Source: a bacterium (lineage in GTDB: Bacteria > Actinomycetota > Acidimicrobiia > Spongiisociales > Spongiisociaceae). Taken from it: a stretch of 50,449 nucleotides of DNA. The notes beneath the pieces were generated by a model. The model did not search any database, had not been told where the DNA came from, and saw only the letters and a program-made list of their open reading frames with translations. This document shows, one piece after another, positions 42,784 through 50,449 of the stretch. Positions within the stretch are counted from its first letter, which is position 1; every line of letters begins with the position of its first letter. The position numbers were made by a program, and so were the translations under genes. Location: positions 1-50,449 of the forward strand of contig JAPPFW010000046.1 of assembly GCA_028821575.1 (NCBI GenBank). The letters are read 5' to 3'.

Positions 42784-44357
42784 CCGGGAGGATGAAGGAT
42801 ACCGGAGGTGGTGGCCTCTCGAGTTCCGGCGGCGACGCGGCCCGGGCCCGCCAGCTGTTTCGCTACCTGGCGGGCGAGGGGTGGAGGGAGTACCGGGCGA
42901 TCCTAGGGGTCTTCGCCGGTACGTTCTTCACGGAGTTCACACCGGACGAAGTTGCGGCCGATCCCATCGTCGCCACCACCGGCGTCGATCCGGCGGTGGT
43001 TCCGGACAGGTTGGAGAGCCTCCGCACGTGGGGGAACCTCACGGTGTCATCATCGGTCGGAAACCCGTCCAGTCTCGATGACTACTACCGGAGACGCAAC
43101 CGCTACCTGATCACGCGGGCTGGCCAGGAGGTGTACGACCTCACCGAGCGCGTGCTGACCGGGATCGACGAGATTGCCGATGTACAGGCGGGCCGCCTGC
43201 GTGACTTGGACCGCGTGCTGAGCGAGTTGGGAGACCATGGCGATACAGGATTCGAATATGTGGAGGGCGAGGTTCTCGCCGATCGGGTGCGCACCGTGTT
43301 CGATGTCCACGAGAGGTTCACTACCGAACTGACGCAGTTCTTCGCCGAGCTGAACCTATGGCAGAGCCGCTACGACCTCGACGCCGACGAGGTCCAGTTG
43401 TTTGCCGGCGTTCTGGTCACCTACGTTTCCGAACAACTCCGGGAGATCGAACGCATGGTGCGCCCCATCTCAACAAGCCTCGAGCGGATCCTTCCCCGGC
43501 TCGCTTCCCTGCTTCCGGCTCTGCATCATGGCTTGGCGGTACGCGTGGACGATGTCGGCCTTGCCGATACTGTAAGCGTTCGGAGGCTGCCGGGAACGAC
43601 CACCGATGACTGGGAGCGTCTGGCGGCGTGGTTCATCACCGGTTCGGGTTCGGTGTCCCGGCTGGACCAACTAACCCGCCAGGCGGTGGCCGCGGTGCGT
43701 ACCCTCACGGCCAACGTGACGCGCCTCTCCCGCGTCGGGCTCGGTGCGGTGTCAAGGCGCGCCGACTTCGTACGGCTCGCCGGCTTTTTCGATCAGTCGG
43801 CCTCGAACGGACAGACACACGAGATCGCAGCCGCTGCGTTCGGACTCGGGTCGTGTCGCCGTCTGGCGATGCTGTCCAGCGATGCCGACGACCCGGCGCC
43901 CACCGTCACGCCTTGGCGCGATGCCCCTCGCGCCATCGTCCCGGTGCCGCTGCGGATCCGCGGTAACACCGGTCAACGGGGACGGGCGACGCCGATTCGC
44001 GACCGGGCGCGAGAGCGAAATCTGCTGCGCCGCAGTCGCGAGCTGGACCGGGCTGCACGCGAGATGGCCGCCTCCGAACTCCTGGCGTGCGGCGGGGAGG
44101 ATGGCCGGATTGGCGGTGCTTCGATCTCGGTCGCTTCCTTCTCGATGCTGCGCGATCTCATCAGCAGGTCCGGATTCGGGGCCGAGGCGGGTGCTGGTGT
44201 GCGCAGTGCGACCCATCTAGGGGTTCGGTGTGAAGTCCGCCGGGTCGCTGGTGCCGAAACCGTTGTCGAGTGTCCCGAGGGGCGGTTTGTGATGAGGGAT
44301 CTGATCGTCACAGTTGTAGCCGACGACCGGCCCGACCGTGTCGGAGCCCCGACATGA
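42780..44357 (+). CDS. jetA: JetA, kleisin-like (MukF-like) subunit of a Wadjet system (DUF2397/TIGR02677)
   Basis: 525 residues from TTG 42780, whose TGA-overlapping position (TTGA) and upstream AAGGGG fit coupling to jetC; ATG 42792 is the alternative. Helix-rich with winged-helix-like ends: ARQLFRYLAGEGWREYRAILGVF, TPDEVAADPIVA, LESLRTWGNLTVSSSVGNPSSLDDYYRRRNRYLITRAGQEVYDL. A middle region of paired helices contains FFAELNLWQSRYDLDADEVQLF. It would bridge the JetC heads and bind JetB. Confidence 0.85.
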   Translation: MTGRMKDTGGGGLSSSGGDAARARQLFRYLAGEGWREYRAILGVFAGTFFTEFTPDEVAADPIVATTGVDPAVVPDRLESLRTWGNLTVSSSVGNPSSLDDYYRRRNRYLITRAGQEVYDLTERVLTGIDEIADVQAGRLRDLDRVLSELGDHGDTGFEYVEGEVLADRVRTVFDVHERFTTELTQFFAELNLWQSRYDLDADEVQLFAGVLVTYVSEQLREIERMVRPISTSLERILPRLASLLPALHHGLAVRVDDVGLADTVSVRRLPGTTTDDWERLAAWFITGSGSVSRLDQLTRQAVAAVRTLTANVTRLSRVGLGAVSRRADFVRLAGFFDQSASNGQTHEIAAAAFGLGSCRRLAMLSSDADDPAPTVTPWRDAPRAIVPVPLRIRGNTGQRGRATPIRDRARERNLLRRSRELDRAAREMAASELLACGGEDGRIGGASISVASFSMLRDLISRSGFGAEAGAGVRSATHLGVRCEVRRVAGAETVVECPEGRFVMRDLIVTVVADDRPDRVGAPT

Positions 44358-45373
44358 ACAGAGCGCCCGAAGTACGCGCTGCGGCCCGTCACGTCGTTGC
44401 CTATCCTCTCGTACTCGCGGAGCGCGATCCCGAGACCTTCCGCCTCATCCGCCGGCACGAGCACACCTTGGACCGTTGGTTCACCCAGCGCTTTGGGTAC
44501 CGGCTACAGGTCACTGCCGACACCGCTCGCCTGTTCAAGTCGGCGGTTGTGGCCCAACGACGCCCCCTCCTTACGGCGACGGAACAGAGTCGTCCCTTCT
44601 CCCAACGCGAGTACACGATGCTCGCCCTTTCGCTGGCGGCAGTTGCTGCGGGGCCGGATGTGATCAGCCTTCGTGACCTCGTACATGAGATCCGCTCCAT
44701 GGCGACGGACGCCGGTGTCACCATCACCGACGAGGCAGCGGACGCGGTGCTGCGTATCCGTCCGGATCGGGTAGCTCTACTGCCGCTTCCGGTTCTGTCA
44801 CGGTCCGAGACGGTGGAGGAGTTGCTCGACCGCTCCGATAGCAGGCGGTCCTCGCGGGCGTGGATGCGGTCGATCCTCCTGGAAGAGCCCGTGCTATATC
44901 GCACCGACCTCACGGACCGGGAGTGGTCCGAACTCCGGCGGCGGTTGGGTCAGGAGTCGGACATCTTCTACGAGATGTTCGGGATGGAAATCGAAGCCCG
45001 TGCCGAGGGTGTCGTGGTGATCGATCCCGAAGACCGTTCGACGGACAGCCGCTTTCCGCGTGGCGGCACCGTCCCTCATGCCGCGCTCCTGCTGGTTGAC
45101 CTGCTCCTGAAGATGGACCGGACATCGCTGGAGCGAAGGGAGGTTGTCGATGAGATCGCGGGCCTGACCGATGAGTATCGGCGGTACTGGTCGAAACTGG
45201 CCGATCATCCGGATCGTCTCACCGAGGCAGTACTCGATCTGCTCCAGGACCATCGTCTCGCCGAGGTCACCGAAGACGGTGTGCGTATCCTTCCCGCGGC
45301 TTGGCGCTACTCGGTAGCGGTTGAGTACCAGGAGGCCGAAGGGGCCTCTTCTGACCAGATGGCGCTTGTGTGA
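44354..45373 (+). CDS. jetB: JetB, MukE-like subunit of a Wadjet system (DUF2398/TIGR02678)
   Basis: 339 residues starting at ATG 44354, overlapping jetA by four bases. AARHVVAYPLVLAERDPETFRLIRRHEHTLDRWF at the start, LQVTADTARLFKSAV and MLALSLAAVAAG follow the family pattern; the C-terminal part carries winged-helix-like DNA-binding segments (RGGTVPHAALLLVDLLL, LADHPDRLTEAVLDLL). MukE-like subunits dimerise on the kleisin. Length agrees with the family (roughly 340-400). The stop overlaps the jetD GTG (GTGTGA). Confidence 0.85.
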   Translation: MNRAPEVRAAARHVVAYPLVLAERDPETFRLIRRHEHTLDRWFTQRFGYRLQVTADTARLFKSAVVAQRRPLLTATEQSRPFSQREYTMLALSLAAVAAGPDVISLRDLVHEIRSMATDAGVTITDEAADAVLRIRPDRVALLPLPVLSRSETVEELLDRSDSRRSSRAWMRSILLEEPVLYRTDLTDREWSELRRRLGQESDIFYEMFGMEIEARAEGVVVIDPEDRSTDSRFPRGGTVPHAALLLVDLLLKMDRTSLERREVVDEIAGLTDEYRRYWSKLADHPDRLTEAVLDLLQDHRLAEVTEDGVRILPAAWRYSVAVEYQEAEGASSDQMALV

Positions 45374-46602
45374 CGGATCGCCTCGTTCCCGACTCGCTCC
45401 TGGATCCAGGGCTCGCGCCCGTGTGGTCGGCTGCACGGCAACAGCTAGACCGTTTCGGAAGCCGGCGGCGCGGCACGATAGCGCGACCCTCTCTGAGTCC
45501 GAGTAACACGTTGACACTCGAATCGCTGCTCGGGCACAAACCGAACCGGCGTCTCGAACTCGCCCGTCTTGAGGAGGCGCTCGCGAAACTCGAGATCGGC
45601 GAAACCCTGTGTGGTGCGCTGACCCGTCTCGGTCACCCACCATCCGTAGTCGCGGCCCAGCGGCGGGCCGCAAGGTTGCGTTCCCACGAGGCGCGTGAGT
45701 CATTGAACCGCGCCGTCGCGTCGCGGGAGGAGCCTTGGGCACCTGAGTGGGCCGAAGGCATGGTCCGCACCGGCGTCATCTGGGACCTCGATCACCGGGG
45801 AGTGGAAGACTTGGTCGGCAATGTGTGGTCTGTTCTCGATCGTCTCGATCAGATGGCCGCGCCAAGTATCAGCCGTACCGAACTAGCCGCCACGCTCTTC
45901 GGGTCCGCCCATGCTCTCGACGAAGGGACGAAGCTAGCAGGGGCTGTGAGTCAAGCGCTGCAGCACAGAGAAAGAGATTTCCGGAGCGGACGTCGCGCAC
46001 TCTGGGAGAAGGCCGGCATCCTGCCAAACCGCGTCTCGGCACCGGCGCTTACCTGGGATTTGCCAGCCGTGGGCGGATCGTTCCTCGGCGAGCAGACCCG
46101 GTCGGCTTCCGCCGCAGGGCTCCCGCTCCACATAAGCCTGTTCGCCCTACTGAAGTATCCCATCACCGTTCCGCGACAGACACAGGTGCTCGTCGTCGAG
46201 AACCCGAGGCTCGTCGAAGCCGCCGCCGAGCGCAGGCTGCCCGCCTGTGTCATCACGTCCAATGGGAATCCCTCCACCGCGGTTACCACACTGTTGCAAC
46301 AGGTGCGCGAGTCCGGGGCCTTGATCTGGTACCACGGCGACTTCGATACGTCGGGGATAGGAATCTGCCGTCGGATGTATGAGGATGGCGCTAGGCCATG
46401 GATGATGGGCGCGCCGGACTACGAAGAGGCCATCGATCTGGCCGAACAGGCGGGCATACGACTCGAAAGCGGTCCCGACGATTGCGGAGCCACACCCTGG
46501 GATCCCGAGTTACAGGCCGCCTTCAGGCGCCACCACCGCGTCATCCACGAGGAGTTCATCCTCGACAGTGTTCTCGACAGGTTCAGTGAGAAAGGTCAGT
46601 AG
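45370..46602 (+). CDS. jetD: JetD, Toprim/Spo11-like nuclease subunit of a Wadjet system (DUF2399/TIGR02679)
   Basis: 410 residues from GTG 45370. The C-terminal half holds the topoisomerase VI A/Spo11-like Toprim elements: VVENPRLVEAAAERR with the metal-binding Glu, CVITSNGNPSTA, and IWYHGDFDTSGIGI with the D-x-D pair. The N-terminal half is the arm domain (LLGHKPNRRLELARLEEAL). JetD cuts circular DNA that JetABC has reeled in, which is how Wadjet clears plasmids. All catalytic positions are visible. It is the last gene; the convergent regulator stop is 3 bases away. Confidence 0.86.
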   Translation: MTDRLVPDSLLDPGLAPVWSAARQQLDRFGSRRRGTIARPSLSPSNTLTLESLLGHKPNRRLELARLEEALAKLEIGETLCGALTRLGHPPSVVAAQRRAARLRSHEARESLNRAVASREEPWAPEWAEGMVRTGVIWDLDHRGVEDLVGNVWSVLDRLDQMAAPSISRTELAATLFGSAHALDEGTKLAGAVSQALQHRERDFRSGRRALWEKAGILPNRVSAPALTWDLPAVGGSFLGEQTRSASAAGLPLHISLFALLKYPITVPRQTQVLVVENPRLVEAAAERRLPACVITSNGNPSTAVTTLLQQVRESGALIWYHGDFDTSGIGICRRMYEDGARPWMMGAPDYEEAIDLAEQAGIRLESGPDDCGATPWDPELQAAFRRHHRVIHEEFILDSVLDRFSEKGQ

Positions 46603-46605
46603 CCC

Positions 46606-47658
46606 TCATCCGTGAGGGGAATGGGTCGAATCCCTCAGCACCAGGGTTGTGGGCAGTACTACTCGGCGCGGAGGCGTGTCCGGATTGTTGAGACGTTCCA
46701 GCGCGAGACGGGCGGCCGAGCTACCGATCTCCGTCACGTCCCGGTCGATCACAGTGATGGGCGGGTTGTGAAGCTCCGACAGAGGCACGTCGTCACATGA
46801 GACGACCGCGATGTCAACTCCCGGTCTGATCCCCAGCCGCCGCAAGCTCCGTAGGACACCGGTCAGCAGTTGGTTACTCCCGACTATCAGGGCTGTGGGA
46901 GGCGATGGCCTCCGCAGGAGTTCGACGGTCGAGCGCTCCCCGAACTCGGGAGCGAAACCGACCGGTCGGACCAGGTCCTCGGGGTAGGGGAGGGCGGACT
47001 GCCGGTAGGCCTCTCGAAAGGCCTGCACCCGTTGGGCTGAAGGCCTGACCTGGAGGGATCCCGTCAACAGAGCAACCCGTTCGTGGCCTAGCGACAGGAG
47101 ATGTCTGGTCGCCTGTTCCATGCCGCTGCCGTGGTCGGTCTCGACTATTGAGGCATCCTCCAATCCGTCCACCTCCCGGTCGAGAAGGACGATCGGTCCC
47201 CGAAACCTACGGAGTTCCTCGATCAGGTCCTCACGTGTCTGGTCGGCGAGCGAGACGATTAGAGCGTCGACCTGGCGGTGTCTCAGGAGTCGGGCCATGT
47301 CGGCGTCCCGGTCGGCGTCGCTGCTCGACGTCGTGATCACCGCGGCGTAACCCTGCTGGCTGAGTCCGTCCTGGGCGGCGGTGACTATCGAACCGAAGAG
47401 CGGGTTGCGCAGATCCGGGACGATGAACCCGATCATCCGGCTGCTGCCTCTCCGCAGGCTGGCCGCCAGCAGGTTGGGCTCGTAGCCGAGCTCGGCGATC
47501 GCCTCGAGTACTCGGGACCGCATGTTCTCGCTGACATCCGGGTGGTCGTTCAACACACGCGACACTGAGGAGAGGGCCACTCCGGCTCGGCGGGCCACCT
47601 CCTTGATGGTCGGTTTTGCGTTAGGTGGGTTTCGAGGCGCTATGACTGATCCAGTCAC
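46606..47658 (-). CDS. LacI-family transcriptional regulator
   Basis: 350 residues from GTG 47658 (the frame runs on upstream across the divergent antitoxin gene but that is a shadow). Helix-turn-helix TIKEVARRAGVALSSVSRVLND at about 13-34, hinge PNLLAASLRRGSSRMIGFIVPDLRNP, then a periplasmic-binding-protein-like effector domain (VSLADQTREDL, IVLLDREVDGL, VGSNQLLTGVLRSL). It probably senses a sugar. CG-centred dyads before the genes at 12390 and 50206 are possible targets. A 15-bp dyad overlaps its own start, so it may control itself. Confidence 0.88.
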   Translation of the reverse strand: MTGSVIAPRNPPNAKPTIKEVARRAGVALSSVSRVLNDHPDVSENMRSRVLEAIAELGYEPNLLAASLRRGSSRMIGFIVPDLRNPLFGSIVTAAQDGLSQQGYAAVITTSSSDADRDADMARLLRHRQVDALIVSLADQTREDLIEELRRFRGPIVLLDREVDGLEDASIVETDHGSGMEQATRHLLSLGHERVALLTGSLQVRPSAQRVQAFREAYRQSALPYPEDLVRPVGFAPEFGERSTVELLRRPSPPTALIVGSNQLLTGVLRSLRRLGIRPGVDIAVVSCDDVPLSELHNPPITVIDRDVTEIGSSAARLALERLNNPDTPPRRVVLPTTLVLRDSTHSPHG

Positions 47659-47673
47659 TATGATATATACATA
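47643..47673. promoter_or_regulatory. Divergent control region of the LacI regulator and MazEF
   Basis: Two dyads lie side by side: TGACTG-ATC-CAGTCA (47643-47657) across the regulator's GTG, and near-palindromic TATGATATATACATA (47659-47673) in a short A/T-rich patch. Only 34 bp separate the two start codons, so both promoters must overlap here and the regulator mRNA may be leaderless. Confidence 0.5.
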
Positions 47674-47692
47674 ATAGATATCGGGAGGGAGA

Positions 47693-47932
47693 ATGGGAGC
47701 ACGGTCGCACGTTGCCAGATGGGGCAGCAGCCTGGCAGTCCGCATCCCCAAACCCATTGCTGAGCAGTGGGGCGTTCGGGAAGGCTCGGCCATCGAGATC
47801 GCCTCCCGCGGGGACGAGGTGGTCCTGAGCAAGAGGCGACACAGCCTGGCCGAGATGATTGCTCGCGTGACGCCCGACAACCTTCACTCCGAGTTGGATA
47901 CCGGCCCTCCTGTAGGTCATGAGGCATGGTAG
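47693..47932 (+). CDS. mazE: AbrB/MazE-fold antitoxin
   Basis: 79 residues. Swapped-hairpin DNA-binding fold VARWGSSLAVRIPKPIAEQWGVREGSAIEIASRGDEVVL, the classical MazE pattern, followed by a tail (LAEMIARVTPDNLHSELDTG) that would occupy the toxin's RNA site. RBS GGGAGGGAG is adjacent to the ATG. It overlaps mazF by 7 bp and is coupled to it. Confidence 0.9.
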   Translation: MGARSHVARWGSSLAVRIPKPIAEQWGVREGSAIEIASRGDEVVLSKRRHSLAEMIARVTPDNLHSELDTGPPVGHEAW

Positions 47933-48270
47933 AGCGACACTATGTTCCCGACCGGGGCGACATCGTGTGGCTTTCGTTCACGCCCCGGGTCGGGCATGAG
48001 CAGCCGGGCCATCGTCCTGCGTTGGTTGTGAGCCCCCGGGTTTACAACGACAAGACCAGCCTGGCTCTGTGCTGTCAGATCACATCCAAAGTCAAGGGCT
48101 ACCCTTTCGAAGTCGCCCTGCCCGGTAGGGGGAGCATCACCGGAGTAATCCTGTCCGACCGGTTGAAGAGCCTGGACTGGCGAGCCAGACGAGCACAGTT
48201 CGCCGCTCAGGCACCTGAGAAGGTCGTACGCGAGGTCCTGGACAAGGTCGCCGTTCTTTTGCAGTCCTGA
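47926..48270 (+). CDS. mazF: MazF-family endoribonuclease toxin
   Basis: 114 residues with the MazF/PemK fold: PDRGDIVWLSFTPRVGHEQPGHRPALVVSPRVYN, then LCCQITSKVKGYPFEVALPG, ITGVILSDRLKSLDWRARRAQF. The conserved Arg and Thr of the active site (HRPALVVSP, CQITSK) are present, so it looks functional. It cleaves RNA at short sequences when MazE is degraded. There is no other gene in the 138 bp after it. Confidence 0.92.
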   Translation: MVERHYVPDRGDIVWLSFTPRVGHEQPGHRPALVVSPRVYNDKTSLALCCQITSKVKGYPFEVALPGRGSITGVILSDRLKSLDWRARRAQFAAQAPEKVVREVLDKVAVLLQS

Positions 48271-48366
48271 CCGCTGAACCAACACGGTTCAGGGTACCGA
48301 AAGGCACTAACGGGATTCGGCCACTGTCAACCATCTGCTGTCGGAGTTCCGCTTAGCTCCCGGTCG

Positions 48367-48411
48367 CCCACCAGCCACAAGGCACAAGCCACAATCAACA
48401 ATCAAGAGTCA
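48367..48411 (-). repeat. Degenerate tandem heptamers at the stop of a dehydrogenase gene
   Basis: On the plus strand the units read CCCACCA, GCCACAA, GGCACAA, GCCACAA, TCAACAA, TCAAGAG in perfect 7-base register. The last unit abuts the dehydrogenase stop codon (48411-48409). Read along that gene's strand the tract is G/T-rich, like 9413-9447. Confidence 0.7.
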
Positions 48412-49104
48412 CGTCATCACCCAGCCGCCGTTGACGTCGATGGTGGCGCCGGTGACGAACGAGGCTCCGTCACCGGCCAGGAACGCCACGACGCTGGCGA
48501 TCTCCTCCGGCTGGGAGGCTCTGCCCAGGGGGATCTGGCTGGTGTATGCGGCCCTCAGATCGTCGGGCACGTGGCTGGTCATGAAACTGTCCACGAACCC
48601 GGGCGCCACTGCGTTGGCGGTGACGCCGTACGGTCCGTAGTTGCGGGCGAAGTTCTTGGTCAGCGAGATCATCGCCGCCTTGGTGGCGCTGTACACGGCC
48701 GAGTGCGACACCCCGCCGGTGCGGGCGCCAACACTGGATATGTTGATGATCCGTCCCCAACCCCGGTCCTTCATGCCCTCCACCAGACCCCGGCAGACGA
48801 GAAAGTTGGCCCGGAAGTTCACGGCGATCGTGTAGTCGAATTCGTCAAGGGTGACCTCGGGTATCGGCTTGTGGAAGAAGATGGCTGCGTTGTTGACCAA
48901 CACGTCCACCTCTCCGGCCTCGGCGACGAGGCGCTCGCACTCCGCCGGATCGGAGAGGTCGATCTCGATGTAGCGATCCGAGTCATCGTGCTCGTGCTCG
49001 ATAATGTCGGCGCCGATCACCGCGAGGCCGTCCTTCTTCAGCACGCTGCAGATCGCAGCGCCGATCCCGCGCGCCGACCCGGTGACCAGAGCCGTCCTCC
49101 TCAT
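48409..49104 (-). CDS. Short-chain dehydrogenase/reductase (classical SDR)
   Basis: 231 residues with TGSARGIG cofactor loop, NNAAIF, structural INISS and catalytic Tyr-x-x-x-Lys in YSATKAAM. ADIIEHEHDDSDRYIEIDL after the second strand suggests NAD preference (acidic residue). It is followed upstream by a lactonase-like amidohydrolase, the pairing expected in non-phosphorylative oxidation of a sugar such as L-fucose or L-rhamnose: dehydrogenase makes the lactone, hydrolase opens it. The substrate is an inference. Confidence 0.9.
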   Translation of the reverse strand: MRRTALVTGSARGIGAAICSVLKKDGLAVIGADIIEHEHDDSDRYIEIDLSDPAECERLVAEAGEVDVLVNNAAIFFHKPIPEVTLDEFDYTIAVNFRANFLVCRGLVEGMKDRGWGRIINISSVGARTGGVSHSAVYSATKAAMISLTKNFARNYGPYGVTANAVAPGFVDSFMTSHVPDDLRAAYTSQIPLGRASQPEEIASVVAFLAGDGASFVTGATIDVNGGWVMT

Positions 49105-49117
49105 TGCGTCCTCACCT

Positions 49118-49152
49118 CACTAACAACTAACCACCAACAACTTACAACTAGA
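49118..49152 (-). repeat. Degenerate tandem heptamers at the stop of the amidohydrolase gene
   Basis: Plus-strand units CACTAAC, AACTAAC, CACCAAC, AACTTAC, AACTAGA keep a 7-base register and include the amidohydrolase stop codon (49150-49148). In the direction of that gene the tract is G/T-rich, as in the other two tracts. Confidence 0.7.
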
Positions 49153-50032
49153 TTCTGTACACCTTCGACGCGTTGCCGGAGAACAAGGCGGTCTGCTCCG
49201 CCTCGCTGTAGCCCGAGACCAACTCCCGGTAGGCGTCGATCAGTTCCTCGTAGGTCGAGTAGTCCTTGTCCACCGGCCAGTTGGTGCCGAAGAAACTCTG
49301 CTCGACCCCGAACACCTCCAGGCACGACTCCACCCATGGCCTGATGGTGTCCATTGTCCAGCGGCGCCCTGCCATGTGGTCACCCATCCCGAGGCCGGAG
49401 ATCTTCATATAGACATTGTCCATACCCCTGAACTCGGCGATGCCCTTCTGCCAGTTGTAGAAGTACTCGGCGGTCCTCGCCTGCGGGAACCCGGCGTGGT
49501 CGACCACCAGGATGATGTTGGGGAACTTGGCCGCCATCGCCGCCGCCTTGTGCATGCTCTCCCAGAAGACGTCGAGGTCGTAGACGAGGTTGTACTTCTC
49601 GAGCAGCGCGTAACCGCGGTGGAAGTCGGGGTCGACGAGGTAGTCGCCCTGGGCGAAGTCCCGGAGCCCCCGGAAGTTGGCGTACTCGACATGGCGCTCG
49701 ATGGTCGCCTCCACGTCGGGCTGCTGCATGCGGGCGTCGCCGACGATCGCCGTCGGGTAGCCGGTGCGGTCCACCATCTCCTGGAGCCACTTGGTCTCCT
49801 CGACCGGGTCGGCGCTTCCTATGGCCGCCTGCACGTGTACAGCTTTGGATACCCCGCAGTTCTCGACCTCGGCCAGGAACTCGTCGATCGCATACTTGCG
49901 CATCGACTTGAGGAGGACCGTGTCGCCCAGTTGCGGGTGGATGAAGTCGTCCGCCAGCCAGACCCAGTCGAGGGTGGGATGGGGCCGGTCCCAGAAGTGG
50001 ACATGGGTGTCTACGAAGCTGATATCACTCAC
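49148..50032 (-). CDS. Amidohydrolase-2 family, probable sugar lactonase
   Basis: 294 residues. VDTHVHFWD at the N-terminus gives the HxH metal site. VHVQAAIGSADPVEETKWLQ, FRGLRDFAQGD, IILVVDHAGFP with a His, and FFGTNWPVDKD with the late acidic cluster match the L-fuconolactonase/L-rhamnono-lactonase group (COG3618-like). It would hydrolyse a sugar lactone made by the dehydrogenase encoded downstream. The 44-bp gap between the two genes is mostly heptamer repeat. It is divergent from the sugar-binding protein gene. Confidence 0.88.
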   Translation of the reverse strand: MSDISFVDTHVHFWDRPHPTLDWVWLADDFIHPQLGDTVLLKSMRKYAIDEFLAEVENCGVSKAVHVQAAIGSADPVEETKWLQEMVDRTGYPTAIVGDARMQQPDVEATIERHVEYANFRGLRDFAQGDYLVDPDFHRGYALLEKYNLVYDLDVFWESMHKAAAMAAKFPNIILVVDHAGFPQARTAEYFYNWQKGIAEFRGMDNVYMKISGLGMGDHMAGRRWTMDTIRPWVESCLEVFGVEQSFFGTNWPVDKDYSTYEELIDAYRELVSGYSEAEQTALFSGNASKVYRI

Positions 50033-50121
50033 CGATCCTCCCTTGTATTCGTGGTGTTCGGCGTCCGAGCCTAGCCGGATCGTTGGTTGCCGTCCGGGAG
50101 AGCGGACTCATGCAGGTGCTA

Positions 50122-50146
50122 GTCTGTCGAAACGATTCCAACAGAC
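50122..50146. promoter_or_regulatory. LacI-type operator candidate upstream of the sugar-binding protein gene
   Basis: A 25-bp dyad: GTCTGT and ACAGAC flank the CG-centred GAAACGATTC (50129-50138). It lies 60 bp before the lipoprotein ATG and 90 bp from the divergent amidohydrolase start, well placed to repress both. The LacI regulator encoded at 46606-47658 is the natural candidate. Confidence 0.5.
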
Positions 50147-50205
50147 ACAGGTTCGGTCATGCCGGATCACACCTGTGGAACCCCGTTGACAGGAGGAGGA
50201 GGACT

Positions 50206-50449
50206 ATGAAGTTTCGGTTGTTGGCGCTGCTAGCGGTATTCGCGCTGGTAGTGGCCGCATGCGGTGGTGACGAAGAGGAGGAGGCCACCACCACGCAGGC
50301 ACCGGCTGCTGCTGAGACCACGGCGGCCACTACCGCTGACACGGCTGCGCCCGCTGCTGCTCCGGCTGCGGATCTGCCTGATGTTTGTCAGGGGTATGAC
50401 GGGACTGGTGTGACGATTGGTTATGGGGATCTGACTGCTGGTATCCCGT
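50206..50449 (+). CDS. Sugar ABC transporter substrate-binding lipoprotein (partial, 5' end)
   Basis: The first 81 residues are visible. Signal peptide MKFRLLALLAVFALVVAACGG with lipobox VAAC, then an Glu and Ala/Thr/Pro-rich linker of about 35 residues, then DVCQGYDGTGVTIGYGDLTAGIP, the likely start of a periplasmic-binding fold. RBS AGGAGGAGGA is very strong. The style and neighbours (dehydrogenase, lactonase, LacI operator) suggest a sugar importer whose other subunits lie beyond the window. Confidence 0.82.
   Translation, partial: MKFRLLALLAVFALVVAACGGDEEEEATTTQAPAAAETTAATTADTAAPAAAPAADLPDVCQGYDGTGVTIGYGDLTAGIP

Overview
The window is about 50.4 kb of GC-rich bacterial DNA with short intergenic gaps, many GTG/TTG starts and four-base ATGA/GTGA overlaps. 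The secreted proteins start with lipoboxes followed by Thr/Ala-rich linkers, and there is a group II truncated globin relative, a DUF222/HNH gene and a TIGR02677-02680 type Wadjet operon. Together these suggest an uncultured actinobacterium, perhaps of the Acidimicrobiia; this is inference from style and gene families, not from a marker gene. No rRNA, tRNA or CRISPR array was seen.

Layout. 1-1941: end of a likely sugar-binding protein gene, then permease and ATPase of a CUT2-type sugar ABC importer. 2185-3651: lipoprotein with a duplicated domain. 3847-5135: C-terminally truncated globin and a metal-dependent hydrolase. 5332-8174: two-component system followed by a His/Cys/Asp-rich secreted protein. 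8642-17806: catabolic genes (SDR, VapBC, metallophosphoesterase, VOC protein, two paralogous Gfo/Idh/MocA oxidoreductases, DapB-like dehydrogenase, L-rhamnose mutarotase, sugar isomerase/epimerase). 17809-19098: DUF4143 ATPase.

19.3-25.5 kb is a scrapyard. A DUF222/HNH gene is split into two halves 2.4 kb apart. Between them lie an IS982-like transposase remnant, a secreted-protein gene pair and an IS21 istB remnant. Beyond it are an ABC-exporter fragment, a nucleoside phosphorylase, a decayed RhaD-like fragment and a frameshifted malate/lactate dehydrogenase gene.

25.7-30.0 kb is a Fur-box-preceded FecBCD-type metal/siderophore importer whose binding protein has a His/Asp/Glu repeat. 30.0-35.5 kb carries a PLP dehydratase, a frameshifted SelA-like enzyme, an acetamidase/formamidase homologue and an S9 peptidase, plausibly one amino-acid/peptide catabolic set. 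35.7-38.5 kb encodes a 2-oxo-acid (acetoin-type) dehydrogenase E1 beta and alpha and, beyond a 108-bp MITE-like element with TA duplications, a free-standing lipoyl domain.

38.7-46.6 kb is a four-gene Wadjet (Jet) anti-plasmid SMC-like system in the order C-A-B-D, all with overlapping ends, but jetC carries an apparent one-base frameshift. 46.6-50.4 kb has a LacI regulator, MazEF, an SDR, a lactonase-like amidohydrolase and the start of a sugar-binding lipoprotein. The rhamnose mutarotase, RhaD-like remnant, SDRs, lactonase-like hydrolase and two sugar ABC loci suggest uptake and oxidation of deoxy- or uronic sugars.

A recurring oddity is the number of single-base frameshifts in otherwise conserved genes (about 6079, 22225, 24135, 25190, 31124 and 39663), which may be real decay or indel errors in the assembly.
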